A DNA stretch of 64,000 nucleotides from Curtobacterium flaccumfaciens pv. betae (GCF_026241855.1 NZ_JAPJDC010000001.1:3162001-3226000); one strand, 5' to 3'; shown: positions 53,634-63,452, numbered from the stretch's first letter. A program made the numbers and translations. Notes: generated by a model not told the origin, from the letters alone.

Positions 53634-54485
53634 TCAGCTCCGGAGCGCGAAGGCCGACTCGTACAGGCACACCGACGCGGCCGTGGCGAGGTTCATCGAC
53701 TCCGCCTGCCCGTAGATCGGCACCTTGACGGCCCGGTCGACGAGCGCCAGGTCGTCGGCGGTGAGTCCGCGGGCCTCGTTGCCGAAGACCCACGCGGTCG
53801 GTCCGTCGAGCATCCCCTCGGCTCGGACCACCGGCAGGTCGTCGCCGGAGACGTCCGCCGCGAGCACCGTGTAGCCCAGGGCCTTCGCCCGCTCGATCGT
53901 GTCCGCCAGGGTCACGCCGACGGACACCGGGACGTGGAACAGGGACCCGGTCGTCGACCGGACGACCTTCGGGTTGTACGGGTCGACCGAGCGTCCGGTC
54001 AGCACCACCGCGTCGGCGCCGGCCGCGTCGGCGGCCCGGATGATCGTGCCGGCGTTCCCCGGATCCCGCACCTCTTCGAGGATGGCGACCAGTCCGGGCA
54101 ACGCGGCCTGATCGTCGGACGCATCACGGGCCTCCCGGTCGGCGGCGGCCGCAGCGCGGTCCGGGAAGACGTCCTTCACCGACGTCGGGAACTGCTGGCA
54201 CACCGCCACCACGCCCTGCGGGGTGACCGTGTCGGCCATCGCGTCGAGCACCTGCTCGGTCACGAACCAGGTGTCCACCGGCGCGTCGTCGAGCCCGTAG
54301 CGGGTAGCGGCGGTCGGCGTCACGTAGAGCTCGCGCAGGAGCTCCGGGGCGTACTCCAGCGCTTCGCGGACCGCTTGGGGCCCTTCCAGCAGGAACAGGC
54401 CGGTCTCGGCCCGGACGTCCTTCTTGGCCAGGGCCGCAACGGCCTTCACGCGTCCGGCACGGGGGTTCTCGAGGAGATCGCTCAC
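53634..54485 (-). CDS. TrmH/SpoU-family RNA 2'-O-methyltransferase
   Basis: A 283-residue SPOUT enzyme. An N-terminal substrate-binding domain (FLLEGPQAVREAL) precedes the knotted fold with EVRDPGNAGTIIRAADAAGA, VFGNEARGL and the SAM-binding PIYGQAESMNLATAAS. It likely modifies rRNA or tRNA; the exact site is unknown. The GTG at 54483-54485 lies six bases after TAGACT (54492-54497), and an rplT terminator separates it from the ribosomal genes, so it has its own promoter. Confidence 0.9.
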   Translation of the reverse strand: MSDLLENPRAGRVKAVAALAKKDVRAETGLFLLEGPQAVREALEYAPELLRELYVTPTAATRYGLDDAPVDTWFVTEQVLDAMADTVTPQGVVAVCQQFPTSVKDVFPDRAAAAADREARDASDDQAALPGLVAILEEVRDPGNAGTIIRAADAAGADAVVLTGRSVDPYNPKVVRSTTGSLFHVPVSVGVTLADTIERAKALGYTVLAADVSGDDLPVVRAEGMLDGPTAWVFGNEARGLTADDLALVDRAVKVPIYGQAESMNLATAASVCLYESAFALRS

Positions 54486-54491
54486 GACCCA

Positions 54492-54497
54492 AGTCTA
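54492..54497 (-). promoter_or_regulatory. -10 element of a leaderless promoter for the TrmH-like gene
   Basis: TAGACT on minus, six bases before GTG, and only 8 bp past the rplT terminator stem. Confidence 0.6.
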
Positions 54498-54504
54498 GGA
54501 ACGA

Positions 54505-54534
54505 CGAAACCCCCGCCGTGCGGCGGGGGTTTCG
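54505..54534 (-). terminator. Rho-independent terminator of infC-rpmI-rplT
   Basis: A 13-bp stem CGAAACCCCCGCC/GGCGGGGGTTTCG with a 4-base loop, 17 bp past the rplT stop. On the minus strand it ends in GGGGGTTTCGTCG. Confidence 0.85.
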
Positions 54535-54550
54535 CGAGCAGAAGAACTGA

Positions 54551-54934
54551 CTACGCAGCCTTCGGGGCCGAGGTGTCGGCCGGGAGGGCCTTCTTCGCGG
54601 TCTCGACGAGCGCGGTGAAGGTCTCGGGGTTGTTCACCGCAAGGTCGGCGAGGATGCGACGGTCGACCTCGACGCCGGCCAGGTTGAGACCCTGGATGAG
54701 GCGGTTGTAGGTCAGGCCGTTCGCACGGGACGCAGCGTTGATGCGCTGGATCCAGAGGCGACGGAACTCGCCCTTCTTCGCGTGACGGTCGCGGTACGCG
54801 TAGACGAGGGAGTGGGTGACCTGCTCCTTGGCCTTGCGGTACAGGCGCGAACGCTGGCCGCGGTAGCCCTCGGCGCGTTCGAGGATGACGCGGCGCTTCT
54901 TGGCGGCGTTGACCGCTCTCTTTACTCGTGCCAT
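54551..54934 (-). CDS. rplT: 50S ribosomal protein L20
   Basis: A 127-residue basic protein that binds 23S rRNA early in 50S assembly. It shows [19 protein letters not shown] and the [23 protein letters not shown] core. It lies 28 bp after rpmI in the standard infC-rpmI-rplT order. In other bacteria L20 represses this operon; I do not see a clear mimic site here. Confidence 0.97.
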   Translation of the reverse strand: MARVKRAVNAAKKRRVILERAEGYRGQRSRLYRKAKEQVTHSLVYAYRDRHAKKGEFRRLWIQRINAASRANGLTYNRLIQGLNLAGVEVDRRILADLAVNNPETFTALVETAKKALPADTSAPKAA

Positions 54935-54962
54935 TGCACTATTCCTTTACGATCTGCGGGGC

Positions 54963-55157
54963 TCAGTGGCCGAGGAGCTTCTTGACGTTCTTCGCGTCAC
55001 CCTTGGAGAGGACCTGGTCCTCGTTCAGGCGGGCCTTGCGCTTGGAGCTCTTGACCTCGAGGTTGTGACGCATACCGGCCTGCTGCTTCATGATCTTGCC
55101 GGTACCGGTGACCTTGAAGCGCTTCTTCGACCCGGAGTGGGTCTTCTGCTTGGGCAT
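54963..55157 (-). CDS. rpmI: 50S ribosomal protein L35
   Basis: A 64-residue basic protein of the large subunit. It has [20 protein letters not shown] and the [15 protein letters not shown] segment. It lies between infC and rplT, with AAAGG (GGAAAGG) upstream of the ATG. Confidence 0.97.
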   Translation of the reverse strand: MPKQKTHSGSKKRFKVTGTGKIMKQQAGMRHNLEVKSSKRKARLNEDQVLSKGDAKNVKKLLGH

Positions 55158-55216
55158 GGTGGTGCCTTTCCGTGGGATGGATGGGGGCCGCGTCGTTGCG
55201 GGGTCGGTCCGGGGAC

Positions 55217-55876
<660 letters not shown>

Positions 55877-56174
55877 GCGGAGCTCCTTCAATCAGGTGGT
55901 GGCCGTCCGGGGCGTTTGCCCTGGACGACAGCACGAGAGAGGAGATCTGACGCACGGGATGTCGACCCGTTCGGCAGCCGCCCTGCATCGGATCCGTGGG
56001 ATCCGACCGACGAGCACAACACGTGCACTCGCGGAGCGGTGGTGACCCGGTAGCCTGGTGGAACGCGGCCGCGGGTGGGAGAGACTCCTCTTTCGTGACA
56101 CCGTCCGGGTGTTGTCGAGGAACTGACGGCACACGGACAGCATCTGCCGCGAGCAAGTCTAGCAGAGGAGCACC
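55877..56174. other. Divergent intergenic region of infC and the DUF1844 gene
   Basis: A 298-bp region with no gene. It must hold the infC leader on minus, and a TAGACT on minus at 56157-56162 could be its -10, giving a leader of about 275 bases. I see no clear L20-type or attenuator structure. Confidence 0.45.
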
Positions 56175-56525
56175 GTGAGCGACACCCCGATCGACGACAC
56201 CGGCATCGACGCCGCCAGGGACATCGCGGAGGTGCCGGCGGTCGAACTCATCAACACCGTTGCGGTGCACCTGCTCAGTGCCGCGGCCGTGAAGGTCGGC
56301 CTGGCCGACGACCCGCAGGAACAGACCGACCTGGACGAGGCACGGAAGCTCATCACCGCGCTGGCCGGCCTGGTCACCGCCGCCGCGACCGAGATCGGCG
56401 ACCACCACGCCCGTCCGCTCCGCGACGGGCTGCGGTCCCTGCAGCTCGCCTTCCGCGAGGCGTCGGCGATCCCGGACCCGATCGGTGCCGGACCGGGCGA
56501 GAAGTACACGGGTCCCGTCAACTAG
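56175..56525 (+). CDS. DUF1844 family protein
   Basis: A 116-residue helical protein with the DUF1844 pattern: EVPAVELINTVAVHLLSAAAVKVGL and DLDEARKLITALAGLVTAAATEIGDHH. The family is common next to infC in actinobacteria; its function is unknown. GTG at 56175 has GGAG seven bases upstream. Confidence 0.88.
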   Translation: MSDTPIDDTGIDAARDIAEVPAVELINTVAVHLLSAAAVKVGLADDPQEQTDLDEARKLITALAGLVTAAATEIGDHHARPLRDGLRSLQLAFREASAIPDPIGAGPGEKYTGPVN

Positions 56526-56545
56526 ACGACGTCACCCGGTGACGG

Positions 56546-56583
56546 ACGGGAGGCCCGTGGCGGTGTCGCCACGGGCCTCCCGT
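56546..56583. repeat. GGGAGGC-family palindrome between convergent genes
   Basis: A 17-bp perfect stem (56546-56562 with 56567-56583, loop GTGT) whose core GGGAGGCCCGTGGCG equals the hairpin at 10251. Here it could act as a bidirectional terminator. Confidence 0.8.
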
Positions 56584-56601
56584 GGCGTCCGTGGGTCGCG
56601 C

Positions 56602-57915
56602 TCAGGACCCGCTGTCGCCGACCAGGCGCGCGACGGCCGCGAGCGGGATCCCGACCCAGTCGGGTCGGTTGCGTGTCTCGTAGACGACCTCGTAGACCGC
56701 CTTGTCGAGCTCGAAGGCGTCGAGCAGCGCGCTGTGGACGGCGAGGTCCGCGCCGGTCCCCCGCTGGTAGCCCTCGAGGAAGCGGGCTCGCGCCTCGGCG
56801 GCCCACGAGGCGGCGTCGACCGGTTCGGCATCGTGTGCCAGCGCGCCCGCGACGTAGTCGAAGGAGCGCAGCATCCCCGCGACGTCGCGCAGGGTGACGT
56901 CCGGCAGCGAGCGTTCGTCGAGGGGGCGGAGCGGCTCGCCCTCGAAGTCCAGGAACACCCAGCCGCGGGGGTCCGGTGCCGACAGGACCTGTCCGAGGTG
57001 CAGGTCACCGTGGATGCGCTGCAGATCCGGCCACGTCGCGTCAGCGGCACGGGCGTAGACCGCGCGGATGGCGTCGACGTGGCCGGCGACGGCCGGGGCC
57101 TCGCGGGCGGCGGTGTCGAGTCGGGCGTGCATCGTCGCGACGGCGGCGTCCCGTCGGGGCGCGTCGGCCGGTTCCGTCGGCAGCGCTCCGGCGAGGGTGC
57201 TGTGCACGTCTGCGAGCGCGGTGCCGAGCTGCTCGGCGCGGTCACCGAACGGGGTGCCGGCCTGCGCCTCCTGCAGCGCGACGCGCCAGGCGTCGTCGAG
57301 CCCGGGCAGGAACTCCTGGGCGAAGGCGAGGTGCCCCGTCGCCGTGCCGTCCGGGCGTCCGACGTCGGGCCAGTCGGCGCGGAGGGCGCCGTAGACCCGC
57401 GGCACCCGCGTGCTGCCCGCTGCCGTGAGGGCGAGCTGCGTGGTCACGTCGGGGTTGTCGCCGTGGTGCAGCACGCGGAAGACCTTGATGATGACGCGGT
57501 CGCCCGACTCGGTGTCGCAGATGACCGACGTGTTGGACTGCTCACCCGTCAGGACGCGGGCGGCGGTGACCCGGCCGATCGGGCTGAGGCTGTCCGGTGC
57601 CCCGTCGATGCGTGCGGCGAGCGCCGAGACCCACGCGAGGTCGGTGGTGGCGTCGACGATCACGCCGTCGGGGTCGCTGGTGATCGGCGACTGGTAGAGG
57701 ACGGGGACCGCGGGGGCCTCGTCGAGCACCAGCCGGGTCCCATCGTCGGTGGAGATCGTCCGGAGGCGTGGCACGGACCCCTTCGAGGCGTACCAGCGGC
57801 GGTCGGCGATCCAGGACTCGAGGTCGCGGTCGCTCGGCGTGCTGGTGGGGCCCGTGGTGTCGGGTGCGCTGGTGTCTGCGCGGGTGTCGGGGGCGCTGGG
57901 TGCTCCGTCGCTCAT
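56602..57915 (-). CDS. Maltokinase-like phosphotransferase
   Basis: A 437-residue kinase with the aminoglycoside-phosphotransferase fold and the N-terminal cap typical of maltokinase (WIADRRWYASKG). Catalytic motifs are IHGDLHLGQVL and VFLDFEGEPLRPL. Maltokinase makes maltose 1-phosphate for the GlgE alpha-glucan pathway. No treS or glgE lies in the window, so that role is inferred. The ATG at 57913-57915 lies seven bases after TAGGTT (57923-57928). Confidence 0.85.
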   Translation of the reverse strand: MSDGAPSAPDTRADTSAPDTTGPTSTPSDRDLESWIADRRWYASKGSVPRLRTISTDDGTRLVLDEAPAVPVLYQSPITSDPDGVIVDATTDLAWVSALAARIDGAPDSLSPIGRVTAARVLTGEQSNTSVICDTESGDRVIIKVFRVLHHGDNPDVTTQLALTAAGSTRVPRVYGALRADWPDVGRPDGTATGHLAFAQEFLPGLDDAWRVALQEAQAGTPFGDRAEQLGTALADVHSTLAGALPTEPADAPRRDAAVATMHARLDTAAREAPAVAGHVDAIRAVYARAADATWPDLQRIHGDLHLGQVLSAPDPRGWVFLDFEGEPLRPLDERSLPDVTLRDVAGMLRSFDYVAGALAHDAEPVDAASWAAEARARFLEGYQRGTGADLAVHSALLDAFELDKAVYEVVYETRNRPDWVGIPLAAVARLVGDSGS

Positions 57916-58043
57916 GCAGCGGAACCTACGCGCCGGGGCCTGGCGAGGTGCCGAGTCCCCCACAGGACACCCCAGGCAGGACTCCGTCCACAGAACCCCG
58001 CTGCCCCCGGTCTGACACGGGCGCGTCGGACGACACTTGCGGC

Positions 58044-59516
58044 ATGCCCCGATCCGCTGCCGCTCCTGCCTCCGCCGCTGACGCTGCACCTGCGCTCCCC
58101 GACCCCCGCCGGACCTGGCGGATCCTCGACGACCGCAGGCTCCCCGCACTCGAGCCGTTCGCCGCCGACGTGCGCCGTCACGAAGCGGTGACGGTGCGCG
58201 AGACGGTGTGGGACTCCGACGACAGGGTGCTCGCCGCCGAGGGTGTCGTGCTCACACGCTTGCCGGACGGCGACTGGACGATCGACCGGGGCGGGCACGG
58301 GACCGACCCGGAACCGCTCGGGGGCGTGTCCGACGATCCCCCGCGAGACGCCGTCGAGGTGTTCCTGCGTGGTCGTCCCCTGCGGACGGTCCTGGTCCGT
58401 GACACCACCACGACGCTCGTGACCCTGCGCGGCGGGGACGGCCGGGTGCGGGCCGAGGTCGCCGACGTGCGCGTGGACGACGGCGACCCGGACACCACCG
58501 TGCTGCGGTCGTCGCGGTGGTGGGCCCTGACGGACGACGGACGCGACGGCGGCACGGCTCGAGCGGCCGAACGAGCGCTGCACGACGCGGCGACCGATCC
58601 CGTGGACGTCGCGTCGGTTCCGCTCCCCCGCGGCCCCGAGCCCGCCCCGGAGCAACGACGCGGCCGAGCGAAGCGCCCCCGGCCGGACACCGCCGCCGGG
58701 TTCGTCCTGCGAGTGCTCGATGCCCTGCGGCGTGACCTCGTCGCGGTGGATCCCCGGGTACGGGCCGACGAGCCCGAGGCCGTGCACGACCTGCGGAAGG
58801 TGCTGCGCCGCCTGCGGAGTGTGCTCGCGGCGTTCCGCGGCGCGCTCGACCGCCGGGCGACCGAGGAGCTCCGTGCCGCCCTGGCCCAGACCGGTCGGGT
58901 CGCCGGGACCGCTCGCGACGCCGAGGTGCTGCACGCCGGCTTGTCCCGGTCGGCGGCACGAGCCCCCGACGGGTACGTGGACGCCGGGACCCTGGACCGC
59001 ATCGGTTCGGCGACCGCGGAACGTCGCAGCGTCACCGCTGCTGAGCTCCGGCGAGCGCTGCGCTCCGACGCCTGGTTCCGGACGCTCGACGCCCTCGACG
59101 ACCTGCTGCTGCGGGCACCGGCCGGCCCGCACGCGGACGACGACGCAGCCGCGTTCGTCACCAGGCGCATCCGGCACGAGCGAGCACGCGTCGGTCGGCT
59201 GCTGGGCGATCCCAGCGACGACCTCGACACCCTGCACGAGGTCCGGAAGGCCGCGCGCCGGTTGCGCTACGCGCTGCAGGCGGCCGGGGACCTGCCCGAC
59301 GTCGGCAAGCGTCGGCTCGGACGGCTGCGACGGGTGCAGGAGACCCTGGGCGAGACGCTCGACGCCGCGCACGCAGCCGATGCGTACCGAGGGCTGGCCG
59401 CTGTGGCAACGCAGCACGGCGAGGACACGTTCGGGTACGGCGTCCTGGCGACGACCGAGCTGGCGGCCAGCGCGCAGGGCCTGCACCGATCGCGGAAGCT
59501 GCTCGCCCGCCTCTGA
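58044..59516 (+). CDS. CHAD-domain protein with degenerate CYTH-like N terminus
   Basis: A 490-residue protein. The C-terminal half (about 225-485) is an all-helical CHAD domain, a polyphosphate-binding fold with paired basic helices (EAVHDLRKVLRRLRSVL and LHEVRKAARRLRYALQ). The N-terminal half has a CYTH-like strand order (RETVWDSDDRVLAAEGVVLTRLPDGDW) but I do not see the ExExK metal motif. It is likely a polyphosphate-related protein. ATG at 58044 follows GACACT by six bases. Confidence 0.82.
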   Translation: MPRSAAAPASAADAAPALPDPRRTWRILDDRRLPALEPFAADVRRHEAVTVRETVWDSDDRVLAAEGVVLTRLPDGDWTIDRGGHGTDPEPLGGVSDDPPRDAVEVFLRGRPLRTVLVRDTTTTLVTLRGGDGRVRAEVADVRVDDGDPDTTVLRSSRWWALTDDGRDGGTARAAERALHDAATDPVDVASVPLPRGPEPAPEQRRGRAKRPRPDTAAGFVLRVLDALRRDLVAVDPRVRADEPEAVHDLRKVLRRLRSVLAAFRGALDRRATEELRAALAQTGRVAGTARDAEVLHAGLSRSAARAPDGYVDAGTLDRIGSATAERRSVTAAELRRALRSDAWFRTLDALDDLLLRAPAGPHADDDAAAFVTRRIRHERARVGRLLGDPSDDLDTLHEVRKAARRLRYALQAAGDLPDVGKRRLGRLRRVQETLGETLDAAHAADAYRGLAAVATQHGEDTFGYGVLATTELAASAQGLHRSRKLLARL

Positions 59517-59535
59517 CCGGTGCGAGAATCGGGCC

Positions 59536-59991
59536 GTGCCGCACTACTTCGAGGACCTCGCCGCCGGACAGACCTTCACCACACCGGGGCGCACCATCAC
59601 CGAGGCGGACGTGGTGTCGTTCGCCTCGTGGACGAACGACAACAACCAGGTGCACACGGACGTCGAGTTCGCCGGGAAGACCCGGTACGGGCAGCGGATC
59701 GTGCACGGGCTGCTCGGCACCTCGCTGTGCCTCGGGCTCATCGCGCGCACGGGCGTGTTCGAGGGGTCCGCGGTGGCACTGCTCGGGATCGACCAGTGGC
59801 GCTTCACCGAGCCCGTGTTCATCGGGGACACCGTGACCTGCACCGTCGAGGTCCTGGGCACCCGGCTGACGAGTTCGGGCACGACCGGGATCGTCGAGCG
59901 GGCGGTGGCGCTGCGGAACCAGCACGGCATGGTCGTCCAGCAGGGACGGATGGACGTCATGGTGCTCACCCGCGACGCCGCGATCGACTGA
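59536..59991 (+). CDS. MaoC-like hotdog-fold dehydratase
   Basis: A 151-residue protein with the MaoC/R-hydratase pattern: PHYFEDLAAGQTFTTPGRTITEADVVSFASWTND-type start, the hydratase His/Asp region (QVHTDVEFAGKTRYGQRIVHG) and GDTVTCTVEVLGTR. It may hydrate enoyl-CoA or a related thioester, but no fatty-acid genes are near. GTG at 59536 lies six bases after GAGAAT. Confidence 0.87.
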   Translation: MPHYFEDLAAGQTFTTPGRTITEADVVSFASWTNDNNQVHTDVEFAGKTRYGQRIVHGLLGTSLCLGLIARTGVFEGSAVALLGIDQWRFTEPVFIGDTVTCTVEVLGTRLTSSGTTGIVERAVALRNQHGMVVQQGRMDVMVLTRDAAID

Positions 59992-60049
59992 GCGACCGCT
60001 CGACGAGAGCCCCGCCGAACCTGTTCCGCGCAATCCCGGCTCCCTGTTC

Positions 60050-60070
60050 ACAACGAACTCTTTACAACGA
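60050..60070 (+). promoter_or_regulatory. Direct repeat ACAACGA x2 upstream of the GH2 gene
   Basis: ACAACGA at 60050-60056 and 60064-60070 (14-bp period) in an AT-richer stretch 26-46 bp before the ATG. Possible regulator or RNA polymerase site; no palindrome is clear. Confidence 0.35.
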
Positions 60071-60095
60071 TGTACCGGCACGGGAGCATGGACGC

Positions 60096-61976
60096 ATGAG
60101 CACGCTCGACGGCACCGTGGCCGCACCTGACTCCGCTTCCGCCCCCGGCCTCCCCCTCGCTTCGCGGCAGGACGGCACGTACCCCCGGCCGCAGATGCTC
60201 CGCACCGCGTGGGCCGACCTCGACGGCACGTGGTCGTTCCGGAACGACGGCGACGACCCCGCCTGGCACACGGGCTTCGCCGACGCACGGGACATCGTCG
60301 TCCCGTTCCCGCCCGAGTCCCCGGCCTCGGGCATCGACGAGCCCGGCTTCCACCCCGTGGTCTGGTACTCCCGTGCGATCACCCGCTCCGAGCTCGACGC
60401 CGCCGGGTTCGGCGACGGCGCCCCTCGACTCGTCCTGCACTTCGGCGCCGTCGACCACCGTGCCCGCGTCTGGATCGACGGGCAGTTCATCGGCGGACAC
60501 GAGGGCGGCCACACCCCGTTCTCCTTCGACGTCACCGAGGCGCTGGCCGCCGACCCCGACGCCGTGCACACCCTGGTGGTCCGCGCCGAGGACGACCCGC
60601 ACGACCTGACCCAGCCGCGCGGCAAGCAGGACTGGCACGAGGACCCCCACGCGATCTGGTACCGCCGGACCACCGGGATCTGGCAGACGGTCTGGCTCGA
60701 GGCCGTGCCGACCGCCTCGATCGCGTCCCTGCGCTGGACGAACGTCGACCACGCGACCATGCGCCTGACGGTCCGGCTCGACGGTCACCGCACCGGCGGG
60801 GAGCGCCTGCGCGTCGAGGCCCGCTGGGACGACCGCGACGAGCACCTCGCCACGATCGAGACCACCGTCGGCGAGACCGGCGACGAGTTCGACGTGGTCG
60901 TGCCGATCGCGCGGCAGACGAACGGGCAGGCCGAGGACGAGCTGCACTGGACGCCGGACACGCCCCGGCTGATCGACGCCACGGTCACGCTGCTGCCGAG
61001 CGCCGGCAACGCCACGACTGCGAGCACGGGCGCGCTCGACGCCGTCTCCAGCTACTTCGGGATCCGGACGGTCGGGGTCGACGGCGGCGCGTTCCTGCTC
61101 AACGGTCGACGCCACGAGGTCCGCAGCGTCCTGAACCAGGGCTACTGGCCCGAGTCGCACATCGCCGCCCCGTCCCGCCAGGCGCTCCGCCGCGAGGTCG
61201 AACTCATCAAGGAGCTCGGCTTCAACGCGGCCCGCAACCACCAGAAGATCGAGGACCCGCGGTTCCTGTACTGGGCCGACCGACTCGGACTCATGGTGTG
61301 GGGTGAGGCTCCCGGCGCCTACGCGTTCTCCCCCCGCGCCGTGCAGCGTCTGATGCGTGAGTGGATGGACGCCGTCGAGCGTGACGCCTCGCACCCGTCG
61401 ATCGTCACGTGGGTGCCCGCCAACGAGAGCTGGGGCGTGCAGCACATCGCCACCGACCCGGCCCAGCAGGCCTACGCCCGGGCCCTCGCCGACGTCACGC
61501 GGGCATTGGACCCGACGCGTCCGGTGATCTCGAACGACGGGTGGGAGCACACGAACTCCGACATCGTCACGATCCACGACTACGAGGGCGACGGCCCCCG
61601 GCTCGCGGCCACCTACGCAGACGAGACCGCACGGGCTCGACTCCTCGGTGGCATCGGTCCGGCGGATCGCCGCATCCTGGTCGGCGGCGCCGAGGACCTC
61701 GGCCAGCCGGTCATGCTCACCGAGTTCGGCGGCGTGAACTACCAGCCGGGCGTCCAGCGCGAGGACGGCTGGGGCTACACGTCGGCTAGCGACGGCGACG
61801 ACTGGGTCGCCCGCTTCACCGCGCTGTACGACGCGATCCGTGCGAGCTCGTTCCTCGCCGGGTCCTGCTACACGCAGCTCACCGACACCATGCAGGAGAC
61901 CAACGGCTTGCTCAACGCCGACCGGTCGCCGAAGGTGCCGATCGAGCAGATCCGTCGCGCGGTCACGGGGCGCTAG
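60096..61976 (+). CDS. Glycoside hydrolase family 2 protein (beta-galactosidase/beta-glucuronidase type)
   Basis: A 626-residue intracellular glycosidase. The sugar-binding domain (WADLDGTWSFRNDG, HFGAVDHRARVWIDGQFIGGHEGGHTPFSFD) and an immunoglobulin-like domain precede the TIM barrel. The acid/base Glu is near 444 in WVPANESWG and the nucleophile Glu near 543 in MLTEFGG. There is no signal peptide. Substrate could be a beta-galactoside, mannoside or glucuronide. The ATG at 60096 is chosen; it has GGGAG about 10 bases upstream. Confidence 0.9.
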   Translation: MSTLDGTVAAPDSASAPGLPLASRQDGTYPRPQMLRTAWADLDGTWSFRNDGDDPAWHTGFADARDIVVPFPPESPASGIDEPGFHPVVWYSRAITRSELDAAGFGDGAPRLVLHFGAVDHRARVWIDGQFIGGHEGGHTPFSFDVTEALAADPDAVHTLVVRAEDDPHDLTQPRGKQDWHEDPHAIWYRRTTGIWQTVWLEAVPTASIASLRWTNVDHATMRLTVRLDGHRTGGERLRVEARWDDRDEHLATIETTVGETGDEFDVVVPIARQTNGQAEDELHWTPDTPRLIDATVTLLPSAGNATTASTGALDAVSSYFGIRTVGVDGGAFLLNGRRHEVRSVLNQGYWPESHIAAPSRQALRREVELIKELGFNAARNHQKIEDPRFLYWADRLGLMVWGEAPGAYAFSPRAVQRLMREWMDAVERDASHPSIVTWVPANESWGVQHIATDPAQQAYARALADVTRALDPTRPVISNDGWEHTNSDIVTIHDYEGDGPRLAATYADETARARLLGGIGPADRRILVGGAEDLGQPVMLTEFGGVNYQPGVQREDGWGYTSASDGDDWVARFTALYDAIRASSFLAGSCYTQLTDTMQETNGLLNADRSPKVPIEQIRRAVTGR

Positions 61977-61992
61977 CCGGGAGGCCCGCACT

Positions 61993-62047
61993 TCGTGAGC
62001 AGTAATGGTCGGGTCCGGCAGACGGACCCGACCATTACTGCTCACGA
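61993..62047. repeat. Long palindrome, family B copy 2
   Basis: A perfect 25-bp stem (61993-62017 with 62023-62047, loop GCAGA), 17 bp past the GH2 stop and upstream of the next promoter. A GGGAGGCCCG motif sits just before it (61979-61988). Confidence 0.85.
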
Positions 62048-62126
62048 TGCACGCAGGGCACGTCGCGGCGGACGCGGGACGGCCCGCGATGCGGGGCGCG
62101 GCCCGCGGTCTGGGAGGATCGGGCGG

Positions 62127-63347
62127 GTGACGAGCGTGGCGGAAGCGAGCCGGGCCTCCAGGCGGGGGTTCCGCGGCCTGCTGACCGGACGGCGCAGCGC
62201 CTGGACCGCACCGCTGCTGATCTGGGCGGGCTCGCGGGTGGTCAGCACCGTGCTGCTGGCGACCGTGTACCTGGTGGCGACCGCGAACGGCTGGCCGTTC
62301 GCCTCGTACCGGCACGATCCCTCGTTCTTCACGTTCTCGGGCTCGTGGGATGCCTCGTTCTACCGGATCATCGCCGAGCACGGGTACCCGGCGACGCTGC
62401 CGACCGATGACTCCGGGCACGTCCTGCCGAACGCGTGGGCGTTCCTGCCGGTGTTCCCCGCGGTGGTGCGGGTCGTGATGACGCTGACCGGAGCGTCGTT
62501 CTGGGTCGCCGGGGTCGTGGTGGCGTCGATCGCCGGAGCGGGCGCCTGCGTGCTGCTGTACCGGCTGGTGCTCGCCGTCGGGTGTTCGCACCGGGCCCGC
62601 TGGGCGACCGCACTGTTCGCGTTCGCGCCGACGGGGTTCCTGCTGCAGGTCGCCTACGCGGAGAGCCTGCTGCTCGTGCTGCTGTTCGGCTCCCTGCTCG
62701 CCCTGGTCCGGCGACGGTACTGGCTGATCGCCCCGCTCGGTGTCGTGGCGGCGTTCACGAAGCCCGGGGTCCTCGCGCTGGCGCTGGCACTGGCCGTGCA
62801 CCTGGTCCTGCGGTGGGTGGCGTGGCGCCGGCAGCAGGACGCGTTCCCGTGGCGCGACCGGATCGCGATCGTGGTGACCGGCCTGGTCGTCGCGGCTGCG
62901 GGACTGGCGTGGCCCGTCATCGCGACGGCCGTGACCGGGCGACCGAACGCGTACCTGGACACCGAGCTGTCGTGGTGGGTGGGGTTCGTCGGTCGCCAGC
63001 ACTTCGCGCCGCTGACGCCGTGGTTCACGATGGCGTCGACGTGGCTCGGGCCGCTCGGCATCGGACTCGTCGTGGTGGTGCTCGCCGGCGCGGTGTGGTT
63101 CTTCTCGCGCAGGAGCACCCGGGCCCTGGGCACCGACGTGCTCGCGTTCACGGCGTCCTACGGGCTGTACCTGGTGGCGGTGTTCCTGCCGCAGCAGTCG
63201 TTGCCGCGGTTGCTCATGCCGATGGCGCCGTTGCTCGGGTCGGACGTGTTCGTGGGGACGCGGCGGCGAGCGGTGACGTGGCTGGTCGTCGGGGTGTGCC
63301 TGCAGCCGGTCGCGATCGTGCTGCTCTGGTTCCTCGGGTACCCGTGA
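62127..63347 (+). CDS. PIG-V-like multi-pass membrane glycosyltransferase
   Basis: A 406-residue protein with about 9-10 membrane helices. The region YRHDPSFFTFSGSWDASFYRIIAEHGYP resembles the acidic first loop of PIG-V/GPI mannosyltransferase-like GT-C enzymes, which use lipid-linked sugars outside the membrane. PNAWAFLPVFPAVVRVV and a late QQSLPRLLMPMAPLL also fit that group. The sugar acceptor is unknown. GTG at 62127 lies seven bases after GAGGAT. It is preceded by a palindrome that separates it from the GH2 gene. Confidence 0.82.
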   Translation: MTSVAEASRASRRGFRGLLTGRRSAWTAPLLIWAGSRVVSTVLLATVYLVATANGWPFASYRHDPSFFTFSGSWDASFYRIIAEHGYPATLPTDDSGHVLPNAWAFLPVFPAVVRVVMTLTGASFWVAGVVVASIAGAGACVLLYRLVLAVGCSHRARWATALFAFAPTGFLLQVAYAESLLLVLLFGSLLALVRRRYWLIAPLGVVAAFTKPGVLALALALAVHLVLRWVAWRRQQDAFPWRDRIAIVVTGLVVAAAGLAWPVIATAVTGRPNAYLDTELSWWVGFVGRQHFAPLTPWFTMASTWLGPLGIGLVVVVLAGAVWFFSRRSTRALGTDVLAFTASYGLYLVAVFLPQQSLPRLLMPMAPLLGSDVFVGTRRRAVTWLVVGVCLQPVAIVLLWFLGYP

Positions 63348-63368
63348 GCGGTGCTGGTCGTCGGCTCT

Positions 63369-63438
63369 GCAAGACACCGGTGTTCGCCGGTTGAACACGC
63401 GCAGACCGCGGTGCGACGTGCGAACACCGGTGTCTTGC
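63369..63438. terminator. Inverted repeat between convergent genes
   Basis: A 19-bp perfect stem (63369-63387 with 63420-63438) with a 32-base loop, at the end of the membrane glycosyltransferase and just past the convergent amidase gene. Each arm contains the palindrome CACCGGTG. Confidence 0.6.
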
Positions 63439-63452
63439 GGGCCTGGTGAGCG

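Noticed and set aside
60048..63398. 1,116-codon minus-strand frame opposite GH2 and the membrane glycosyltransferase
   Set aside because: It crosses two real genes and a palindrome and has Arg/His/Asp-rich low-complexity sequence with no domain.
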